64,000 nt of DNA from Polyodon spathula. Taxonomy: Eukaryota; Chordata; Actinopteri; Acipenseriformes; Polyodontidae. The position numbers and the translations under genes are program-made. The notes beneath the pieces were generated by a model. It was not told the origin of the DNA and searched no databases. It saw only the letters and a program-made list of their open reading frames with translations. Location: positions 13,040,549 to 13,104,548 of the forward strand of contig NC_054553.1 in assembly GCF_017654505.1 (NCBI RefSeq), written 5' to 3'. The first letter of the stretch is position 1. Every line of letters starts with the position of its first letter. Shown here piece by piece: positions 60,863 through 64,000 of this stretch.

Positions 60863-61493
60863 TGTGATCAGGATGGCTTTGCAGGGGGGACGTCAGACCA
60901 GAAATAGACTCCACCACCAGGACGGGCAGATGAAAACTGAGACGCTTTCGCGGTCAGTATATTTATTAAATAATAAAGAAAAGATTTAAACAAAACACTC
61001 GACTGAAAATAAAGAGCACATTGGCCAAAGTAAATAGACAGACAAACAAACAAACAAACAAACAAACAAACAAAGTGGACAGACAGAAAACAAGTTCCGT
61101 GCTGGAGCTTCCAGAACGAAATAGCAATTGTTAACAGACTCTCTCCTACTCTTTCCAGTTCTCCACTCACGAACACACAACCCCGAGTGTGTGAAAACAT
61201 GCAGCTTTTATGCAGCTGAACCGAGATTCGATTGCTAATTAAATATTTCAATTGAGTCTCGGTACAACTGCACGTGAATTAATAAAAGTGCAATTCCCCG
61301 TGCGCACATATTATTTTACCTGTATGTGAAGTGCTGTGCAATCCTCGTACCTAAATAAAAATATACATTTTAAACACTTGTGCTTGTAACCCATATTTAT
61401 ATCCGTGTATTTTATACATAAACACCAACATTAACACACTACAGACAACATAAAACACTTAATAAACGTAAAGGGGCGGGACACTCCGCCACA
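60863..61493 (-). repeat. 5' LTR
   Basis: About 631 bp, clearly similar to but not identical with the other LTR, including a different number of TTTG units. On the minus strand it begins TGTGGCGGAGTG and ends TGATCACA. A TATA-like GCATAAAAGC lies near 61205 and AATAAA lies further along (near 60965), as expected for promoter and polyadenylation. The sequence just inside, AGTGGTTTCAGAGTGGGA, would be the primer-binding region. Confidence 0.88.
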
Positions 61494-61498
61494 GTGGT

Positions 61499-63340
61499 AC
61501 TTCCTGTTTACAAGCATGGCAGCTCCTATCAGGAGCTCTCTATTGCTTGTTACACACACTTTGAAACAAAGGATTGTTTAGTTGTATTGCCATGTTTTCA
61601 AAATGATATTGTGCTACTGCAATTTTTTTTTTACTAAAATTACCCAAATAGCATAAGCAGAGGATTGCTGCAGCTAGTTTGTTTTCAGTTGCATCCTTTA
61701 CAGACCAGGGTCATGAACCTCAAGCAAAAGCAGCATTGTAGCACTTTTACCCTCTTAGCAGGTAAGGCACAATACAGTCTGTCCACTCCACTGATACAGC
61801 ACAGCTTGAGTAGATTACGCACTGTGCTGTTATTCCTGGGTTGATTAGGATCTGTTCTCAGCGGAAACATCTTGTTTTGAAGAGTCTCTTCACACTTGTT
61901 GTGAGCAGATTATACACACCGCAATGTTAATGGAGAAAGCAGGCATGGCTATACACAAGATTCCTGACAGTGTTGTACAAACACTTATTAAATATCATTC
62001 CACGCTAGTATGATTGAGTGTGTTGTTTACTGCATGCTTATATAGCTTGCAGTATTTCAGGAATGATGGATGTATCAGCAAAGCCCACCCCCTCCTTTAT
62101 GTTGATTGCAGTGAGATTGCAGGCTTGAAGAATATTGTTTCAGGAGCCTCTCAGTTTTGGGCTGTCATCTCCTCACCGATGAAAGCACTAGTTAAAGTGT
62201 TTGTCTGCCTGGCTAAGATTCTTCTAGTTTGACCTCAGTATCATAAATAATAATAAGAGTATGCAGTAACTGTATACATTTAAAAACAAACAGAATACTT
62301 GAGTGAAAGTCTTGTTTAGTTCCTTCTTATACTTCTTATTGTCTGAATGACTTCATCCACTAGAAAGAGCAGGGGACAGGTTAATGTGTGCTAGGGTGTC
62401 TGATGTACTTTTTAGACATGACTCAGAGCTATATTGAGGCCCATGAATCCAACTGCATATAGGTCTACAATGCTGTGTTTTTTTGGCCGATTTCCCTACA
62501 TTTTTTCAATGTGAGGTCCTTTAAACCACTTCAGTCTCCAGTATGTTGCTCAGCATTATGAAATGTGATACATGTTAAAAGATCATCATGATAAAGAGGT
62601 ATGCAAAGCAGGAAAAATCCCTTGTTTTAGACCCCTTCCTTTGCATTGTAATCTTGTGGTTTGCCTTATACATATGGATGTTGATTTTTCATGGATTTCA
62701 TTATTTCGGCATTGCCATCTAATATGTAGTTTGCCATGAAAATTCACATTTGTGAAAGAATATTGTAAATATACATATTTACTGGAACAGCACTGTGCTT
62801 TACTATACATTCTCCACACTGAGACCTGAATGAACCTGTTTCCAGAAATACTGCACAGTGCTCATTTAGTTTCTTGTAAACTTTGCAGGGTGTTTTGTCA
62901 CTCTAAGAGAATTGCAGTTGTTATATTATTCCTGCACATTGAAAAGGTTTTCAGGATCCATGTTAGGAGAAATTCTCATTTTATAATCTTTTAGTTTACT
63001 CTGTATAGTGTATGTTTGTCCATGCTTTCTCACACATGCAGTACTGGTATTTTCCATGATTGTGTTGCACATCCCAGACCTTGTAACTGAATTGAAATAC
63101 AAAGAGGCAACACTGTTTTGTATTGTTATTCCTTCTGGCATCAGATTTATTATGCCTGGAATACGTACTTTCCTCTGTTGAATGAACTGCTGCACCCTCT
63201 ACAGTACACTCCAAGTCAACACCAACATTCATTATCCTGCATCTCTAAAACCTAACACGGCGAAGCAGGAAAGGAATCTAAAAAAAAAATAGTTAAAGGG
63301 TGGCTTGTTTACTTAAAACCTCATTGTTATAGTGCATGCT
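61499..63340. other. Intergenic, nothing recognised
   Basis: No gene, RNA or repeat family identified. The open frames of 60-90 codons at 62014, 62586 and 62926 show no motif. Confidence 0.45.
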
Positions 63341-63345
63341 GTTTT

Positions 63346-64000
63346 CTAGCCGATATATCTAACCTGTTTCCAAGCATACCGTAACGTGGGATCATTTTGT
63401 TGTTCATATCCCAAGTCAATATCTTGGTCCCAATGGTTAGGTACACAGAGAGGAGTGTCTTTTATTACATGACCTACCACCTCAGTAACCTCGCAACCCC
63501 GGTTACACTGAATACCTACTCCCTTTCCTTGCCGTTTAAGCGATTGGTTTACTTTTGTGTCAGACCCCTCCCCTTGTCGTCTCAGATTTCCCTCATATTT
63601 TTCCACCCGATGCTCTCTTTTTGTTTTTCTTGGGTGGATTTTAGGGTTAAACAGATTGGATTGCAATGGAAAAATCTCGCCAATTGTTTTCTCCCGTTGC
63701 TTTAATTGTCCCCTGGTAGAAACTAAGACCATTTTCCGACCTAAAATACGATCAAAAAATGGCCAGTCTCTTCCCAGGAGAACAGGGTATGGTAAACATT
63801 GTGCTACAGCCACTTTAACGTAAGCTGAATAATCACCTACAATAAGTCTAACTTTAGTGGTGGGATAAACCCGAGTTTCTCCATGAATACAGGAGATAGC
63901 CACTTTACCCTGTGGCTCCCAGGCTACCCCATCCAAGAGAGCTTGCCGAATCAATGTTTGTGCACACCCAGAGTCCGCAAATGCGTAAGTACTCTTTCCC
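63346..64000 (-). mobile_element. Ty3/gypsy-type pol fragment: aspartic protease
   Basis: An open minus-strand frame runs in from beyond the right edge and ends at a stop at 63346. It has the catalytic DSG of a retroelement aspartic protease (63967-63975, within FADSGCAQTLIRQ) and the flap-to-C-terminal LLGRDWPFF motif. After these comes a charged linker and NDPTLRYAWKQV, as often found before the reverse transcriptase of gypsy elements. No RT follows, so it is truncated at its 3' side. No link to the LTR element at 58627 can be shown. Confidence 0.72.

Larger units (their letters stand above)
58622..61498 (-). mobile_element. Complete LTR retrotransposon, gag-only, with GTGGT target duplication
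   Basis: Two direct repeats (58627-59261 and 60863-61493) enclose 1.6 kb. The exact 5-bp duplication GTGGT flanks the element (58622-58626 and 61494-61498). The internal coding sequence is on the minus strand, so the 5' LTR is the right one. A purine tract (AAGGGGGGCC on the minus strand) precedes the left, 3' LTR. The interior encodes only a decayed zinc-knuckle gag and no protease, reverse transcriptase or integrase, so it would have depended on a partner element. Confidence 0.85.

Overview
The window is animal nuclear DNA, almost certainly from a ray-finned fish. Genes are split by introns with vertebrate-type splice sites, and the spacers are filled with fish-type repeats: Tc1-like transposons, CR1/L2-like and R2-like LINEs, tRNA-headed SINEs, foldback MITEs and LTR elements. 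The repeat mix would fit a non-teleost such as a sturgeon or paddlefish, but that is an inference and cannot be proven here.

Two protein-coding genes can be reconstructed completely, both on the + strand. The first is an hmgb3-type HMG-box gene. It has a CCAAT-box promoter and noncoding exon ending at 8539, four coding exons between 10820 and 12429 (208 aa), and a poly(A) signal at 13242. The second is slc25a15, the mitochondrial ornithine carrier, with six coding exons between 30378 and 37723 (308 aa). All three carrier signature motifs and the substrate-site residues are present, and the first coding intron starts with GC instead of GT.

Layout: 1-540 is a gag-like retroelement fragment. 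540-1160 is a diverged second copy of the hmgb3 promoter, first exon and start of intron 1. 3.2-3.8 kb is a decayed LINE, 6.3-7.4 kb an 18-bp minisatellite and 7.6-7.8 kb a SINE. 8.3-13.3 kb is hmgb3. 13.3-30.3 kb is non-coding spacer with MITEs, a GATATC foldback structure (22.4-24.0 kb), a broken hAT transposase (25.4-27.1 kb) and a dead Tc1 copy (28.1-29.4 kb). 30.3-39.1 kb is slc25a15, whose introns hold a Tc1 element with an intact DDE transposase and a truncated CR1-like LINE. 39.9-55.4 kb is repeat-rich spacer with R2-like LINE pieces, SINEs and MITEs. 55.6-58.6 kb holds two satellite arrays (38-bp and 44-bp units). 58.6-61.5 kb is a complete LTR element on the minus strand with an exact 5-bp target duplication and a decayed three-zinc-knuckle gag. 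The right edge (63346-64000) is a Ty3/gypsy aspartic protease fragment, also minus strand.

I found no operon-like or obviously new biochemical system. The strongest items for follow-up are the duplicated hmgb3 promoter, the GC-AG intron in slc25a15, the gag-only LTR element, the GATATC foldback block and the reversed order of the R2-like element pieces.
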